Positions 23,220 to 34,339 are shown, counted from the stretch's first letter. The stretch: DNA of 64,000 nucleotides from Gambelia wislizenii (GCA_030847615.1 JAUMIR010000001.1:292914187-292978186), one strand, 5' to 3'. The notes: a model not told the origin generated them from the sequence alone. A program made the numbers and translations.

Positions 23220-24660
23220 CCCTAGTGGAAACTCTAGGTATCAGGGTCCAGCCCTGAAATATCAAGGCCTGGGATAGTACTGAACTGGCAACACTGACTG
23301 GGGCCTTTAGTAGAGTAAAAGTGATGTCAAGAGTGGAATCAGGACCAAGGGATCTGTTATGGTGAATAGCTGCAAGATTGAGATCGGAGCTGCAGTTAAG
23401 TAGCTATAGGTCAGGGATTGGAGCACTTGGACAAACAAAGATGAAGGTGGCGGGGAGGAGGAGGAGGTGCCACTACTAGGGTGATGGGGCATGAAAGTCT
23501 GCCCAAGAATGACAGGTTGTGATAGGTCCAAAGTGACCACCACACCTGTGCTTTGCTCAATCACTAATGGAGAGGGCAGGTTAGAGTCATTGCCAAAGCA
23601 GGACCTGGGAATTTAAAAGTGGCAACTATATACAACTAAAACAAGAAGAAACAAGGGAAGGTATCTAAACAAGCAAGACACCTGCCCCAAAGGAGACCAG
23701 TTCTTGCATTTATCTTTTATATGGATTCGAACAGACTTTTAAGCCCAATCATGGACTCTTCTTTATGGATTAATGACTGTTTACTGAACCTGAAACTTCA
23801 CCTGTTACATAGCCTTTATCTGCCTAGTATTGTGTTTGAACATGTCTCCATAAGTTGTTGGGTACTGTATCATTGTATTGCTCATAGGTTATTGTCATTT
23901 TGTATTTTCTCGTGGTTTTATTTTGTGTGTTTGTGTGTGTTCAAAGTATTACATACTTTGCTGATAAACTACATATAGCTATTCAGAGCTTCACTGCTGC
24001 CTGTCACACTACCTACCATCAGGGCCCATGGAGGGAGGGAGAAATATCCCAATTTGTCCAGGTGTACTTCAAAAAAACCCTGGAGCCAGCTATGACATTC
24101 TGACATTCAGGGGTTCTGAAGAAGAGCTGTCCCTGTGAGCATGACAGTTTCTCAAATAAAATAAAAATAATCTTTAAATGCCTTTAAAAACAGTGGATGT
24201 CATGAAGGTGACATCACAGATTGGATCCAAATTTGTGTTCCTTGAAGGCCTCTTTCTCAATAGATTTTCTCTTTTGTAGAACTGATCTTTCCCATTCTGC
24301 CACAGACTTTCTGTAGCTCCTCAAAAGTATCATAAATTGCTGTCAGAGAGGAAAGTTCATGGTAAACATCATGGGCTGTGAGGTAGAAATTTACAGAGGG
24401 AGAGATCATGGCCAAAATTAGATGCAGATGCCTTATGTAAGACCTTTATCTGGTTTTTGTGTCAGATCTCACTTCCCACAGCATTGCTTCATAGAAGCCC
24501 GTTTAGAAGGCTGCCCCAGTTCTCCACAAATCTTTTCAGGGGGCTGCACAGAGGGAGGGAGGGGCAGGAAATAGTCTTCTATTTGCACAAATTTGGATCA
24601 AACCCAGAATATTTTACTACTCCAGTGCCCACAGATATATCCAGCTTCAACAAACATTAA
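23220..24660. other. No recognised feature
   Basis: Mixed-composition sequence with several short open frames, none family-like. No repeat ends identified. Confidence 0.45.
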
Positions 24661-24704
24661 TATCATATCATATCATATCATATCATATCATATCATATCA
24701 TATC
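24661..24704 (+). repeat. (TATCA)n microsatellite
   Basis: Nearly nine uninterrupted copies of a pentanucleotide. Confidence 0.97.
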
Positions 24705-24829
24705 TTTTGGATTTCTTTTGTTCCTATGCCTTAAGTGACAGTCTGGCATAGAGAAATTGAGCCAGTGACACTTTTCTTGACATGCTCATACTGGGAGAGC
24801 AGATGCATCCTGGCTGGAATTCTACATGC

Positions 24830-25150
24830 ACTACTTAGTTACGTAACTATTTTAGTTGTGTAGCTAAGCAGTATCTCCTGGCCAGACCCCACCAATCTTG
24901 ACTTACTGGACAGCAGCTACTGAGACTCTGTTCTCCTGTGGATTGGGAAGCAGCTGACCCTCCCTCCAGTGATCTCCAGAACAAGAACAATGCTAGAGAT
25001 CACTTGCAGTGGGGTGATGGAGGAAATATTAGTCTGTTGCATCCCAGTCAAAAGTAAAACAGACCCCTTTCACTTGCAGTGGCTGCTGCCCAGTAGGTCA
25101 GGATTGGTGGAATTTTATGATCCCTCTGTATTCCCTATACTGTTGGATAT
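24830..25150 (+). repeat. Unnamed interspersed repeat, copy 2
   Basis: Pairs with 6584-6912. The sequence is partly self-inverted: 'ccaccaatcttgacttactg' near 24887 is mirrored by 'cagtaggtcaggattggtgg' near 25092. This suggests a foldback DNA element. Confidence 0.5.
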
Positions 25151-26062
25151 GTAGGTTATGCATTTGTAACTGCAATTGTGAATTCCAGCCTGCATGCGTA
25201 AATTGTGTATGTTAGATTACGCTTAAGTTGGCCCAACCAGAAAAGCCAGGGCTTGGAAAAGTTACATTTTGGGATTACAAAAAGTCTCAAAAGTAACTTT
25301 TAGATGCTCTGCAAAGAGCAACTTTGGGAGCCCTGCTGTCCCATCTGTGTCTACTGGACATTTGATTGGAGAACACCAGGAACATGGTGGTGACATCCCC
25401 AGAAAGGAATTACATCCCAGGGATTTTCAACATGTTCCCTCTGTTCCTGTTGTGGGAGAAGGACACTTTTTAAATAAGCACACAGTCTTTTGATGTACTT
25501 TTAAACTGCTCTTATGTTGCTTTTATGCTATCAGTTTGTTGATTATTTCTAAATGAATCTATTGCTTGTTTTAAAATATTTTTGCATGGCACTTTAGAAT
25601 GTATTGGTAGGAAACCATGGTAATAAAAACACCTGAAATAAAATATGTAATTAATTAAAGGCTCAGTCAGTCATGTATTTAATAGATGAAAGCATAGTAC
25701 CTGAAAAAAGCTATAAAACAGAAACAGACATGATACATATATTATGATTCTCCTCCTTCTCCTCCTCTTCCTCCTTTATCAATAAACCATATCGAAACCA
25801 ATTAAAATACATTTAAAGTATGTTTAGAAATACAGATACATGCATTATAAAATATATGATGCATGCCCAAAGACTACATGCAGAGAAATGCTACTGACAA
25901 AATAAAGATGGAAACCTATTTTAAAGATACTAAATCCTTATGTACTGTGAGTAACTTCTGTATATAACGACACAAAATCTTTGGGTTTCTACCCCTTCCT
26001 TCCCCATAGCTCTAAGACCCACACATGACACAGAAAGAAAAGAATACTGTATTTGGTGTGGG
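25151..26062. other. Mostly unassigned
   Basis: A short interspersed block with 'cttggaaaagttacatttt' lies at 25253-25275 and is shared with 3399. Nothing else is recognised. Confidence 0.45.
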
Positions 26063-26230
26063 TGGGAACGCTGCTCAGTGGCAGGGTACAAAATTTTGCA
26101 TATGGAAGATCCCAAATCAATCCTTTGCATCTCCAGTTCAAAGAAGGATTAAGTAGCAGATAACAGGAAGGAACTTTCTCTGCCTGAGCCCTTGGAGAGC
26201 TGTTGCGGCACCTGCTCTGTTAGGCAGAGT
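26063..26230 (+). mobile_element. tRNA-derived SINE, MIR-like layout, diverged
   Basis: A-box-like 'gctcagtggcaggg' and a B-box-like 'caaatcaatcc' stand at tRNA spacing, followed by 'gcatctccagtt' and 'tgcctgagcccttggagagc', matching a SINE group common in reptiles. Strongly diverged. Confidence 0.55.
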
Positions 26231-26524
26231 GATGCAATCACCCTAGGAAACCAGTGCTGGTGAGCAGCAGCAGAGTGGTTTATACTGTTACCAGAGGGAG
26301 CTATTTCCTAAAAAGCTTGCCTTGCATCTCCTAAGTTGCCTTCAGATGTGGTGGAGGATGCTGTCCCATCCCCAGTGTGGAAGAAACATTGCAAGGACAT
26401 ACGACTTGGCATTTTTTGTGCGCACCTGGAATGGGCCGGGCACCATCTTGTTCTACACCTTTGGGCAATAGACTATCTTGGGCTGGCCTGAGTTTCTGCC
26501 AGGCATAGTAGACAGTGTATGTAC
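26231..26524. other. No recognised feature
   Basis: No family resemblance seen; ends in a short GT run. Confidence 0.4.
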
Positions 26525-26762
26525 GTGTGTGTGTGTGCATGCCTTGAAGTTGCCTGTTGACTTATGGTGACTCCATGAAATTCATAGGGTTTTCTTCAGC
26601 AAGGAATACTCAGAGGTGGTTTTGCTAGTTCCTTCCTCTGAAATATAGCCTACAGCACCTGGGATTCATTGACGATGGGGATCCAAGTACTAACCAAGTC
26701 TGATCCTGCTTAGCTTACCAGATCAGTGGGATCTGGGGCCTTTAGGGTATTTAGATAGGCTA
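26525..26762 (-). mobile_element. 5S rRNA-derived SINE
   Basis: The reverse complement of the SINE at 5695: the BovB-like tail is on the left ('atgccttgaagttgcctg') and the 5S-like head on the right ('agtactaaccaagtctgatc', 'ctgcttagctt'). The 5S part is more diverged than in the first copy. Confidence 0.8.
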
Positions 26763-27494
26763 TAGTAGATAATACCAGGCTAAATGAACAATCGTGTGAC
26801 CTGGCTGAAAGACACCTTCTCTTGCTTCTGCGCTTTTGGTAGCTTAGCAAGTCTAAACTCAGAATACTGTATAATCAATCACCAGTTCCTCTGGTACTTC
26901 AAGCCAAACACATGTAGAAGGGAAGCCCTGCTTGGAATTGCTGATGAGTAATGTTTAAAGAACAACTCCTATCTACATGCATCTCAATTTAGATTAGATT
27001 GTTTAAAGAACAGCTCTTCTCCCGCTACAGTGAATAAGCAAAAGACAGCCCTGTCACATCCTCTGCAGCTGAAGGTCACTAGCTTCACAGAAGTAGACAA
27101 GAACAAATCCATAGGTGGAGCATGCTGTTCTGCTGTGTGCACAGGGCCCACGCTCACAGGAGTGAGCTGCTGTCAGGTTTAAATCAATGGTGTTGTGCTC
27201 TGTTAGCGCAAGCCTGACATTAATACACCTTGTAGGTGATGTTCAGTATCCTCTTGCAGGAATAATTTTGAGTGTTAGTAGGAAAACCTAGGAGACTGTT
27301 AGCCTGGGGAAGAATAACTGGGGCCTAAAAAGAAATATTAGGTACTAGTCAATAGTTATAAAATTATTTCATTTTAAAGCTGATTTTGATCAGAATTAAT
27401 TTTGATCAGAATAAGTACTTTTGATCAGTATAAGTATTTCCAGGAGTAAGGAAGAAGATGGATGTAAGTAAGTTCATTAATGGTTTACACCGTA
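26763..27494. other. No recognised feature
   Basis: Short direct repeats of 'ttttgatcaga' near 27385-27430. Otherwise unassigned. Confidence 0.45.
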
Positions 27495-27565
27495 ATCTAT
27501 ATATCTATATCTATATCTATATCTATATCTATCTATCTTCCTATCTATCTATCTATCTATCTATA
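27495..27565 (+). repeat. (ATCTAT)n / (ATCT)n microsatellite
   Basis: A hexanucleotide run passes into a tetranucleotide run. Confidence 0.95.
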
Positions 27566-27766
27566 AAATAAATAATAGGAGAATGATACACAATAAAAAT
27601 AGAATTACTTTAAAATAAACTGCACTGGGTGGGATCAACAGTTTAGCTTGGGCTACTTTGTGTCACCCCAGTCTCCTTGCTATTATTTTAGTATTTGCAT
27701 AAATCTCATGCTGTGTGTGACAGCTGTCAGAGAGATACAGTAAAAAGGAAAGAAAAGAGCAAGTTA

Positions 27767-28700
27767 GAGCCTTACTGCACTTGAAGAAAAGTGGCAAGGG
27801 GCAGGAATGTTCTGTCTTTCCTGCTGCCTTAATGCATGACACTGTTTTTTCGTTCCGTTTCCTTGAGGGGACTTCCTGTCTATACAAAGGGGGGGGGATG
27901 TGAATTCACGTGTTCGAAGCAGGATCAGCTTGTCCTAATGGTGTTTGGCAAAATTGCAGGCATGCGAGGCTATCTGCTTTTGCTGTTCCAACGGGCATGC
28001 CTGTGATTCAAGATGGTGGCTACAACTCATGTTTTTATTTTCATCAGTTGCTGCTGCCAAACGGTATTTTTTTTAAAAGGGCATATCTAAGGTGCAAAAG
28101 TGCGATAGTGCGATATTCTGCCTAAATAAATGTAAAAAAGAAAAGAAAATGACTGTTTTATTGCCTATTGCTAAGGCAAAAATCCAAGATGGCAATTCCA
28201 AGGTGCTTGCCTTCTTAGCAAGCCCTGCCCCCTGCTCCCATCTGGCCAATCAGCTTTCCACTTTCACTTTTCTGGGGCTATGCGAATAAATTTGATTGCC
28301 TCTCCTAATGGTCGATCATGCACATTCCCCACAAAGTTTTTTTTTTAACTATATATATTTTATCTATCCAAGCATTCCCCACAAAGTTTTTGAAGAACGT
28401 TGGGGAAAGCCCCAAAGACTGTTCCCCTGGGGTTTATGTTGGATTTGAACTTCCTCCTTCTGAATATGGCAGAATTATGTGGAATCCCATTAGGACAGGT
28501 AGGATTCTAAGAGGATTATTTTCACCATTTAGACAGGCCCCCAGTCTTTTTACTAACCAGAAAAACCCACTAGCAAAAATATGTGGTTTTACCGGAATAA
28601 AAGAATGCCGGAAGGACAACAACATCATGCAGTAAGGCAATGAGGAAAACGGAACGATCCGGCTTTCTTGTCGCTTTTCCTTGGAGTGAGGTAAAGTCTT
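27767..28700. mobile_element. Foldback transposon, GAGCCTTAC ends
   Basis: The outer arms (about 27767-27870 and 28610-28700) are inverted: 'gaagaaaagtggcaagg' on the left faces 'ttgtcgcttttccttgg' on the right. The same arms bound a 280-bp copy at 42910-43191, whose loop 'ggtaaaactgcat' reappears here inverted near 28590. The middle is occupied by a second element (27928-28550). Confidence 0.65.
27928..28550. mobile_element. GGCTTGTCT-type transposon nested in foldback
   Basis: Begins AGCTTGTCCTAATGG and ends CCATTTAGACAGGCCCC. It is collinear with 38056-38543, sharing 'aattgcaggcatg'-like and 'gcgatattctgcctaaataaat'-like phrases. Non-coding. Confidence 0.6.
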
Positions 28701-28712
28701 TAGTATTTCTTA

Positions 28713-29528
28713 CATTTATTTATTTAGGTATTTATACCCCACTCTTCAGCCCCAAAGGCTCTCAGAGCGGCTTACAAGTTGTTAAGCAATAGCACTTTAC
28801 ACGTCTACACGTCTATTATGCCCCCTTGTCATGGGAGAGAGGCCTGCGTACCCTAATGATGTTTTGAGCAATGCTGGCAGTGGCACAATAGCCATCGGTA
28901 GGGTCTCTCATGCCAGACAGGTCAAAACCGAAGGGTCTGACAAAGAGCGTCAAAGGGCAGGATGGGCTCTTTAGCCTTATGGCAACCATCCTAGAAGGAA
29001 AACTCTAATCCCAAACCCGGGCAGATGGTGCTTGTCCAACCCTGTAAGGTCAACCATCTAAGAGAAGGAAACTCTAATCAAACCTATGACCCGAGGACCT
29101 TGCTGCTACTGTCCATGCTTGCAAGACCACAGTAGATGAACCTTTGGTTTAAAGGGTGAGGCCAGTTCTGTGCATGCTGTGCTCCACCAGAAAAATCCAT
29201 TGCACAGGCTCGAAGGGAGACCTTCTGCTGTGCTTTCTGCAACCGGACTTGTTTATCTCGGATTGGCCTTTTTAGTCATCAGTGCGCTTGCAAAAAGCGT
29301 GGGATGAGTCCTTCCTGAATCTTCGTTTGCAAAGAAAAGCCAGAGAGAGATAGCACGCTAGGCACTAAGCAGTTTCCATTGTACGTTAACAAATTGCCCC
29401 CACAAGCCAGGTACTTATTTTACTGACCTACAAGAGGATGGAAGGCTGAGTGAACCTTGGAGCTCTTGGGATCAATCTTGCAATGTTGTGGCTGCAGTAT
29501 TTGCATTTAACCACTGCGCCACCAGGGA
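28713..29528 (-). mobile_element. tRNA-derived SINE, interrupted
   Basis: Read on the minus strand it starts 'cctggtggcgcagtggttaa' (A box), continues through a B-box-like 'gattgatccc' and ends 'gtaagccgctctgagagcc' and 'gtataaatacctaaataaat'. The second copy, 50395-50881, lacks the insert at about 28800-29345. Confidence 0.7.
28800..29345 (+). pseudogene. Non-LTR retrotransposon C-terminus with Cys/His motif
   Basis: A frame starting at 29229 reads CAFCNRTCLSRIGLFSH followed by CACKKRGM and a stop, a Cys-x2-Cys...His-x3-Cys pattern like the C-terminal zinc-finger-like end of some vertebrate LINE proteins. Upstream frames are broken. It interrupts the SINE and has no tail of its own that I can define. 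The LINE clade is not identified. Confidence 0.45.
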
Positions 29529-29633
29529 AGCATGCTTAAAACTCTGTTCTTGGAAGAATGGTGACATAACTTGTAGTTACCACTTCATGTAGAATCTTGA
29601 TATTACAAGCATATCTGTCAGTCATTCCCTCTA
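29529..29633. other. No recognised feature
   Basis: Short unassigned spacer. Confidence 0.4.
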
Positions 29634-29663
29634 CTATCTATCTATCTATCTATCTATCTATCC
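29634..29663 (+). repeat. (ATCT)n microsatellite
   Basis: Tetranucleotide run. Confidence 0.95.
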
Positions 29664-29849
29664 ATCCTCACATCAGTCCTTTACTTTTTCATCTCCAAAA
29701 GCTCCCAAGGCATCCTATAAAGAATAAAACAATTGATAAAAACTCTATGGGTCAAATCCAATTTTTAGTCCTAACTAGGATAGACCCATTGAATCAATGG
29801 GAACTTGGTCAGTCAGCACTATGTGAGTTTCATTGATTGATTGGGTTTA

Positions 29850-30079
29850 CAGTTGTCCCTCCATATCCATGGATTTGACATTCATGGATTTAAGTATTCA
29901 TGGCTTGAAAATATTCTTTAAAAAGTAATAATCCAAAAAGCAAACCTTGATTTTGCCATCTTATATAAGGGACACCATTTTGCTATGCCATTGCATATAA
30001 TTGGACTTGAGTATTCATGGATTTGGGTATTCACAGGGGGTCCTGGAACCAAACCCCAGCGAATGTGAAGGGACAACTG
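29850..30079. mobile_element. Tigger-like MITE, second subfamily
   Basis: CAGTTGTCCCTCCATATCC on the left and GAAGGGACAACTG on the right, with TA on both sides. The inverted counterpart of the element at 3075-3304; the two have equal length (230 bp). Confidence 0.85.
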
Positions 30080-30747
30080 TACTTAGTTGGGACTAACAAT
30101 AGAATTTAGCCGTAAGAAATAAGGCTAGTGAATGAGGCAGGGATGTTTTTCTTTCAATGGGGTACCAGATCCATCATGGAGGCCCTCATTATTTCTGTTG
30201 AAAATTATGAGAGTACAGAAGAACTGCTGAGTGTGTCCTACTAGCATGGGGTTAGTAGATGTGATGCTGAATGCAATTCAAATGTGAACTTTAACATTAT
30301 TCAAAAGGAATTAATACATCATCTTGTAGCCTGATATGGAAAAATGTTTCCCACAGTACTCCAAAGGGAAATACAACTCCACTGTGCATTTAAAAAAAAT
30401 CTGTTTGATCAAATATCTAGGAATCTCTTTTTCTCAAGCTCTTATTTAATCTTATCAGACAGTAGTGCAGGCTGTGCTGTACAGAAACTCTTGTAGGGGT
30501 AAATATAATATTTGGTGTGATAGCTGGCTCTTCCTTCTCTATCTATGTCTAGTCTCATATGCCATTTTACAACTCTCTTCTGAAAGATTAAGCATCCTTT
30601 TAAATTCCTAAATTTTGGAATATTCAATATAGTGCTGACAGTTCTTCTCAGATCTCACTACAGACTTCTCCAAAACACCTTTGCCATTCAATTTCTTAAT
30701 TGAACATTGGATTTTAATTCCTGCAAAGCAAAATGGTGGATGTGAAG
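30080..30747. other. No recognised feature
   Basis: AT-rich, unassigned. Confidence 0.5.
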
Positions 30748-31165
30748 TTGAAGGCTTTCACGACTGGCATCCATAGTTTTTTGTGGGGTTTTTCTGGGCT
30801 GTGAGGCTGTGTTCTGGAAGAGTTTATTCCTGATGTTTCACCTGCATAATGTGGCTGGTATCTTCCGAGAATGGTGGCGTGTGGGTGTGTGGGGTTTATA
30901 CTGTGAGACCCTGTTGAAGAAGATTAGCATGTAAGTTAAATCAGTTGTTATCCCCTTGCATATCCTCCCACCCTAAGAACTGAACATCCAACAACTGAAT
31001 ACACAAATTTACATGCTAATCCTCTTCAACAGGGACTCACAGTATATAAACCCCGCACACCCACACACCATCATTCTCTGAAGATGCCAGCCACAGATGC
31101 ACGTGAAACGTCAGAAATAAACTCTTCTAGAACATGGAAAAAAACCACCAAAAAACTACAAAATG
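30748..31165. mobile_element. Penelope-like terminal repeats, head to head
   Basis: Two arms of about 190 bp are inverted around a 50-bp centre near 30960. Each contains 'ctctgaagatgccagccaca'-type sequence (left arm in complement), then 'gaaac', then 'aataaactcttc' and 'gaacat'. A TATA-like 'gtatataaacccc' precedes the motif in the right arm. The same repeat bounds 61945-62910, where a Penelope-type GIY-YIG remnant lies between the arms, so I assign it to Penelope-like elements. No coding sequence here. Confidence 0.7.
31074..31116 (+). ncRNA. Hammerhead ribozyme-like motif
   Basis: CTGAAGA at 31078-31084 fits the conserved CUGANGA box and GAAACGTC at 31105-31112 fits GAAA plus a minimal helix III and the cleavage triplet GUC. 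The flanks TTCT (31074-31077) and AGAA (31113-31116) pair as helix I. Helix II is weak in this copy (GC/GC plus outer G-U and C-G), and an extra U follows CUGAAGA. Penelope-like terminal repeats are known to carry hammerheads with a very short helix III. Other copies in the window have core substitutions. Confidence 0.5.
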
Positions 31166-31560
31166 GTGGACTTAAAATACTGAAACCAGAGAATGAACCT
31201 TGTAAATTTGCACTATTTTCCTCAAAAATAATCAATCATACATTCCCAGGGATTTGAAATGAGGTATCACAAGTAATAGCATTACCTCTAATGTGTTAGT
31301 TTGCGATAACATCATTACCAGTTTCGTTACTTCAAAAAAGTAATGTAAGAGCAAATAATGTTTAGGAAATTGAAGTCATGGGTAAAGTTTACTGGTTATT
31401 TTTTTAACAGTTTTACCAAGGGTGGGTAAACATTTTAAACATTTTAGGCCATTTAAAGTATGTTTTTTAAAAAGTAATCAAAAAGTACCGGTAATTAAAA
31501 ATGAATCTGTAATGAGTAATGAAATCAATTAATCTTTTAACCCTCACCCAGGAAGATTTA
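31166..31560. other. No recognised feature
   Basis: AT-rich, unassigned. Confidence 0.5.
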
Positions 31561-31892
31561 GGACTTTATCACACGAAGCTGAAATTATGGAATTACGCTG
31601 GGATAGGCACGATAATGGCTTCCCGTTATCACATGACATCGTCTTTATACTTTCTCCAGTCTCCAGGGGGGAGGGGTGTCCGGTGAGACAGCATGGCTGC
31701 TGGTGGTGGGTAGACAAATAAGAGAGGCAGGAGGGAGCTCACCTCCTTTCTCTCTTCTCCATGGGGGTGTGTGTGTTCAGTGGTGTGGCATGGTGGGGGG
31801 GGGTAGATGGAAAAGCTGGTGGTGGTGAGGGTGTTTGCTATTATCCTCAGAATTCACTATCTATGGTGGGACCTGGAACCAATCCCCCCCAA
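31561..31892. mobile_element. Transposon end plus Tigger-like fragment
   Basis: GGACTTTATCACACGAAG at 31561 resembles the left end of the 18331 family. At 31826-31892 'gctattatcctcagaattca' and 'ggtgggacctggaaccaatc' are the complement of a Tigger-like MITE left end. Both pieces are truncated. Confidence 0.5.
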
Positions 31893-32930
31893 TTCCTAGA
31901 CAGTCCTTAAGAATTATGTAGCTCCCTTCGTGCTTCTCAAAACACTGTTTGAATTAAAAACCCTTAACAGCAAACAGCCATGGAGATATGCCTGAGATTA
32001 ACTTATTTTTTGTGTTTATGCTAGGATTTCAGGAACTGTGACTGTAAAAATTACTACTGAAGTAATTTTTGGTGGATAAATTTATTCATCTGCAGTAAGG
32101 CCTCAAGAGGAATGCGTGCATCTTCCGACCAAAGATAAGTAGCTAATTTAGCCTAAGATATCTGTAACCCAGGTCAGCAAATTTAGTTTGTCTCATAATG
32201 CCATAAAAGGTGAAGAAATGTGACACCACTTTTCATGGACTCCTGCATCTATGCTAACAGAAGGGTGCGGCATAGTCCTGAAATCCAGGCGCCAAACCTT
32301 ACCTTGGATAGTAAGGCGCCCCTGGTGGTGAGTGCTGTAGCACCTGTATGTATTTTGCTGCCTGCTTGGAAAAAAAATGCTTTAGTTTTCTTTTTTTAAA
32401 ACCATGGTTCTATGTTGCTATCTTACTTGTCTAGTTGGGTTCCCCCCACCAAATTTTTTTTCATCCCATTTACCCAGATTGCCTCCTTTGAAATAAGTAC
32501 TTGGCAATCTCTCTTCATGGGGAGATGGGACACGGAATGGTTTTACCATTCAACTTAAATGAGTTCTCACATAGAGCATTATTAAGATGGCATATCAATT
32601 GTTCTGTGTATTTTTTTTAAAAAAAAATTAAGGCGTGGGTTTTTCCTGTAACCCTGCATCATTCTACTGAAAGTATATACAGTATTCTAACTACCAATGC
32701 AGTGGGAATATCTTTTTTTATTATCCTAGGCCTTTAAAAGTCAAGTTTACGTGCTCTGTATTTGTTTTTAATGTTATTAAGTACAACTTGTGTTGTACGT
32801 AATGTATGTGAGTTTTAATTAGTTCACCATTCTGGAAATTCTGGTGAATTGAAGAGTCATGCATAAAATTATATAATTAATAAGTTATAATGAACAATAA
32901 AATTTACAGTAGTTCCCAAAGGCCAGTTAA
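31893..32930. other. No recognised feature
   Basis: AT-rich with homopolymer runs. No family or exon seen. Confidence 0.5.
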
Positions 32931-33151
32931 GGGTGCATCTACATTGTAGAAACAATGCAGTTTGACACTACTTTAAATGCTGCAGCTCTATCCTATGGAA
33001 TGCTGGGATTTGTAGTTTTATAAGATCTTTAGCCTTCGCTGCCAAAGAGTCATAGTGCCTCATAAAACTACAAATCCCAGGATTCTGTAGGATGGAGTCA
33101 TGGCAGTTAAAGTGGTGTCAAACTGCATTATTTCTACAGTGTACATGCATT
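32931..33151. mobile_element. Foldback MITE flanked by TTAA
   Basis: TTAA stands at 32927-32930 and 33152-33155. The arms 'atgcagtttgacac' and 'gtgtcaaactgcat', and 'ggatttgtagtttta' and 'taaaactacaaatcc', are inverted. The TTAA duplication suits piggyBac (also Kolobok), but the outermost bases of the two ends differ (GGGTGC versus AATGCA), so the family is tentative. Confidence 0.65.
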
Positions 33152-33356
33152 TTAAGAGCGTAATCCTAAATGTATGTATTTGGGATGAAGTTCCATTCAA
33201 CTCAGGGCAGCCTATTTCTGAGTGGACATGTAGGCAGAGACTTTCATAGTTTAAGATTATGCTGTTAGAAACAACAATAGCAACAACATTGCTGCAAGAG
33301 AATGTATGATAGATGCATAATTTTCAATCCTAACAGGATATCCACAGCATCACTGC

Positions 33357-33560
33357 TGACATACAACAAAAATAATGCTACTTGACACCTCTTTAACTGC
33401 CATGGCTCCATCCTACAGAGTTCTGGGATGCGTAGTTTTGTGAGATATTTGTCCAAGTGCTCTGGTAGCACAACAAACTACAAATCCCAGGATTCTATAG
33501 GATGGCGCCATGATAGTTAAAGTGGTGTCAATCTGCATTATTTCTGCAGTGTGGCAGCAG
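33357..33560. mobile_element. Related foldback MITE, partial
   Basis: Shares 'tttaactgccatggctccat', 'aaactacaaatcccaggatt' and 'aaagtggtgtcaa' with 32931-33151. The outer left end is missing. Confidence 0.6.
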
Positions 33561-34339
33561 CTCATGGCAGTCTGACAGTGGGGTAATCCTTCAAATTTCT
33601 TTGCCTTGAGGTCCTCGTCACACACAAAGTTAGGATATCAGAATGTTTTAAACACAGCAGCAATACTCTAGTTATCATTCTGTATCAGTGTCTAGGCTTA
33701 ACCCTAATTAACTTTTAATTCAGCAGTGCTACCGAACTGAAGCTTTGGAGACCAGCATTTTCTTTGAATATGAAAAAGACTGCAGAAGAATAAGGAATTT
33801 AAACTTAGTTAAAAAGGTAGAACAGTCACTCCTCCTTGTCAGTGTTTATTTATTTGCTTACATAATGAAAATTCCACCCTCCATCAAACTGGTTAACCTT
33901 TAATCATGGGCAGTTCAGAATACATTTATAATGTCATGCGAATTATATGGAAGAAGAGTAAAAGGGGGAAATGATTATAGACTGACTATCATAATAGGAA
34001 ATGGAGACATGGATATTTTGAAAGTCTATTTTACAATTCTTTTCTGTTCATTTAAAAGAAGCATGAACTTTTTCATCAGTGAAGAAAAAAAGTTACTGTA
34101 CTAATTCTAAAAAATAATTGTACAAATATATAGAAGAAGCAGGGAAAAATATAAGTGGTCTCAGTATATGCCACCAGAGAGGTGAATGGTGATAATCAGA
34201 GCATGAAATGCTAGATTTGAAAATTAATTTGTTAGGGCTGCCTGTTAGAATTGGGGAGATTAATTCACTGTCATTAATGTTAATAGTGAAACCACTCAAT
34301 TCATTGAATTACGTCAATTGATTTGTTTCTTGAGCTGTT
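33561..34339. other. No recognised feature
   Basis: AT-rich, unassigned. Confidence 0.5.

Noticed and set aside
27495..29663. Microsatellites as a functional array
   Set aside because: Short ATCT-type runs are ordinary simple repeats, with no unit structure beyond the motif.
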